Source: an uncultured Propionibacteriaceae bacterium
Lineage (GTDB): Bacteria > Actinomycetota > Actinomycetes > Propionibacteriales > Propionibacteriaceae
Reading direction: 5' to 3'
Assembly (NCBI GenBank): GCA_945875065.1
Contig: CAMCJC010000166.1
Location: 1-6,196, forward strand
DNA length: 6,196 nucleotides
The notes under the pieces were generated by a model, which saw nothing but the letters and a program-made list of their open reading frames with translations, made no database searches and was not told where the DNA came from. Position 1 is the first letter of the stretch. Every line of letters begins with the position of its first letter. Position numbers and translations under genes: made by a program. Below are positions 5,410-6,196 of this stretch, one piece after another.

Positions 5410-6196
5410 ATGGTCAAGAAGGTAGCCATCCTCACCGCCGGCGGGTACGCCCCGTGCTTGTCGTCGGCTATCGGCGGCCTCATCCAGCGCTACACCGCGG
5501 TTGCTCCCGAGGTGGAGATCATCGCCTACCGGCACGGCTACCAGGGCCTCCTCAAGGGCGACTTCCTCGTCGTCACCGACGAGGTGCGCGCCAACGCCAG
5601 CCTGCTCCACAAGTTCGGCGGCTCCCCTGTCGGCAATTCCCGCGTCAAGCTGACCAACGCGGCGGACCTTATCAAGCGCGGCTTGGTGGCCGAGGGCGAT
5701 GATCCGTTGAAGGTCGCGGCGGACCGTCTCGTCGCCGACGGCGTCGATGTCCTACACACCATCGGCGGCGACGACACCAACACCACGGCCGCGGATCTCG
5801 CGGCCTTCCTCGCCACCAACGATTACCCGCTGACCGTTGTCGGCCTGCCCAAGACCATCGACAATGACGTGATCCCGATCCGGCAGTCGCTGGGCGCCTG
5901 GACGGCCGCTGAACAGGGCGCCATCTTCGCCAAGAACATCGTTGCCGAACACAACTCCGGCTCCCGCATGCTCATCGTCCACGAGGTCATGGGTCGGCAC
6001 TGCGGCTGGCTTACCGCCGCGACGGCCGCCGAGTACCGCAACTGGCTGGATGGGCAGCAGTGGCTGCCCGAGATCGGGCTGTCCCGCGAAGCCTGGGACG
6101 TTCACGCGGTCTATGTCCCCGAGGCCGTGATCGACATCAACGCCGAGGCCGAGCGGCTCGGCAGGATCATGGACGAAGTCGGCAACGTCACGATCT
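5410..6196 (+). CDS. pfp: Pyrophosphate--fructose 6-phosphate 1-phosphotransferase (3' end outside window)
   Basis: The 262 complete codons in the window encode the N-terminal two thirds of a PPi-dependent phosphofructokinase, about 400 residues in full. It interconverts fructose 6-phosphate and fructose 1,6-bisphosphate using pyrophosphate in place of ATP, so it can serve both glycolysis and gluconeogenesis in the cytoplasm. Key motifs are the N-terminal LTAGGYAPCLSSAIGGL, GGSPVGNSRVKLTN (Lys80), IGGDDTNTTAADL (GGDD at 119-122), PKTIDND (147-153, catalytic Asp151 by family numbering) and HEVMGRHCGW (MGR at 194-196, sugar-phosphate site). GGDD in place of GGDG is the accepted mark of PPi use over ATP. 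The sequence strongly resembles the Propionibacterium freudenreichii enzyme as I recall it. It has its own ribosome site and diverges from the tadE-like operon. Confidence 0.95.
   Translation, partial: MVKKVAILTAGGYAPCLSSAIGGLIQRYTAVAPEVEIIAYRHGYQGLLKGDFLVVTDEVRANASLLHKFGGSPVGNSRVKLTNAADLIKRGLVAEGDDPLKVAADRLVADGVDVLHTIGGDDTNTTAADLAAFLATNDYPLTVVGLPKTIDNDVIPIRQSLGAWTAAEQGAIFAKNIVAEHNSGSRMLIVHEVMGRHCGWLTAATAAEYRNWLDGQQWLPEIGLSREAWDVHAVYVPEAVIDINAEAERLGRIMDEVGNVTI

Noticed and set aside
5752..6105. Minus-strand open frame inside pfp
   Set aside because: It is antisense to the most conserved PFK motifs (GGDD, PKTIDND, MGR), and its translation has no domain character.

Overview
The window is high-GC bacterial DNA with dense coding, frequent GTG starts, few spacers and at least two genes that look leaderless. 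These traits point to an actinobacterium. The partial last gene is a pyrophosphate-dependent phosphofructokinase that, from memory, closely resembles the Propionibacterium freudenreichii enzyme, so the family Propionibacteriaceae is the best guess. This placement is an inference and was not tested by a search.

Left part (1-1764): the C-terminal end of a rhodanese domain, probably the tail of a CoA-disulfide-reductase-like flavoprotein, overlaps by GTGA an 87-residue CsoR/DUF156-family repressor. The repressor keeps two cysteines 29 residues apart but has Gly where the copper sensors have His, so it looks like a persulfide-sensing CstR-type regulator of a sulfur-handling operon. Only 3 bases separate it from a converging Eis-type N-acetyltransferase gene on the minus strand. 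That gene is preceded by an AT-rich spacer of 113 bp with an inverted repeat over a likely promoter.

Middle (1765-4539): a YggS-type PLP-binding protein (minus) and a YtcJ-like amidohydrolase (plus) diverge from a 51-bp spacer. Both appear to start at or next to their predicted transcription start, with a TAnnnT box 6-7 bases upstream and no Shine-Dalgarno sequence. The amidohydrolase runs tail to tail into a yciO gene, and the two stop codons form TGATCA with no base between them.

Right part (4540-6196): yciO is the last gene of a compact minus-strand operon whose first two genes encode small TadE-like pseudopilins. No tad ATPase, platform or Flp gene is present in the window. The operon diverges from pfp, which is cut by the window end.

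Most of the content is housekeeping or metabolic. I found no phage, insertion sequence, CRISPR array, tRNA or rRNA gene, and no clear new multi-gene system. The points most worth following are the persulfide-sensor reading of the left operon, the orphan TadE pair joined to yciO, and the very tight convergent and divergent gene junctions. No stretch longer than 300 bases is without a gene; the longest spacer is 113 bp.
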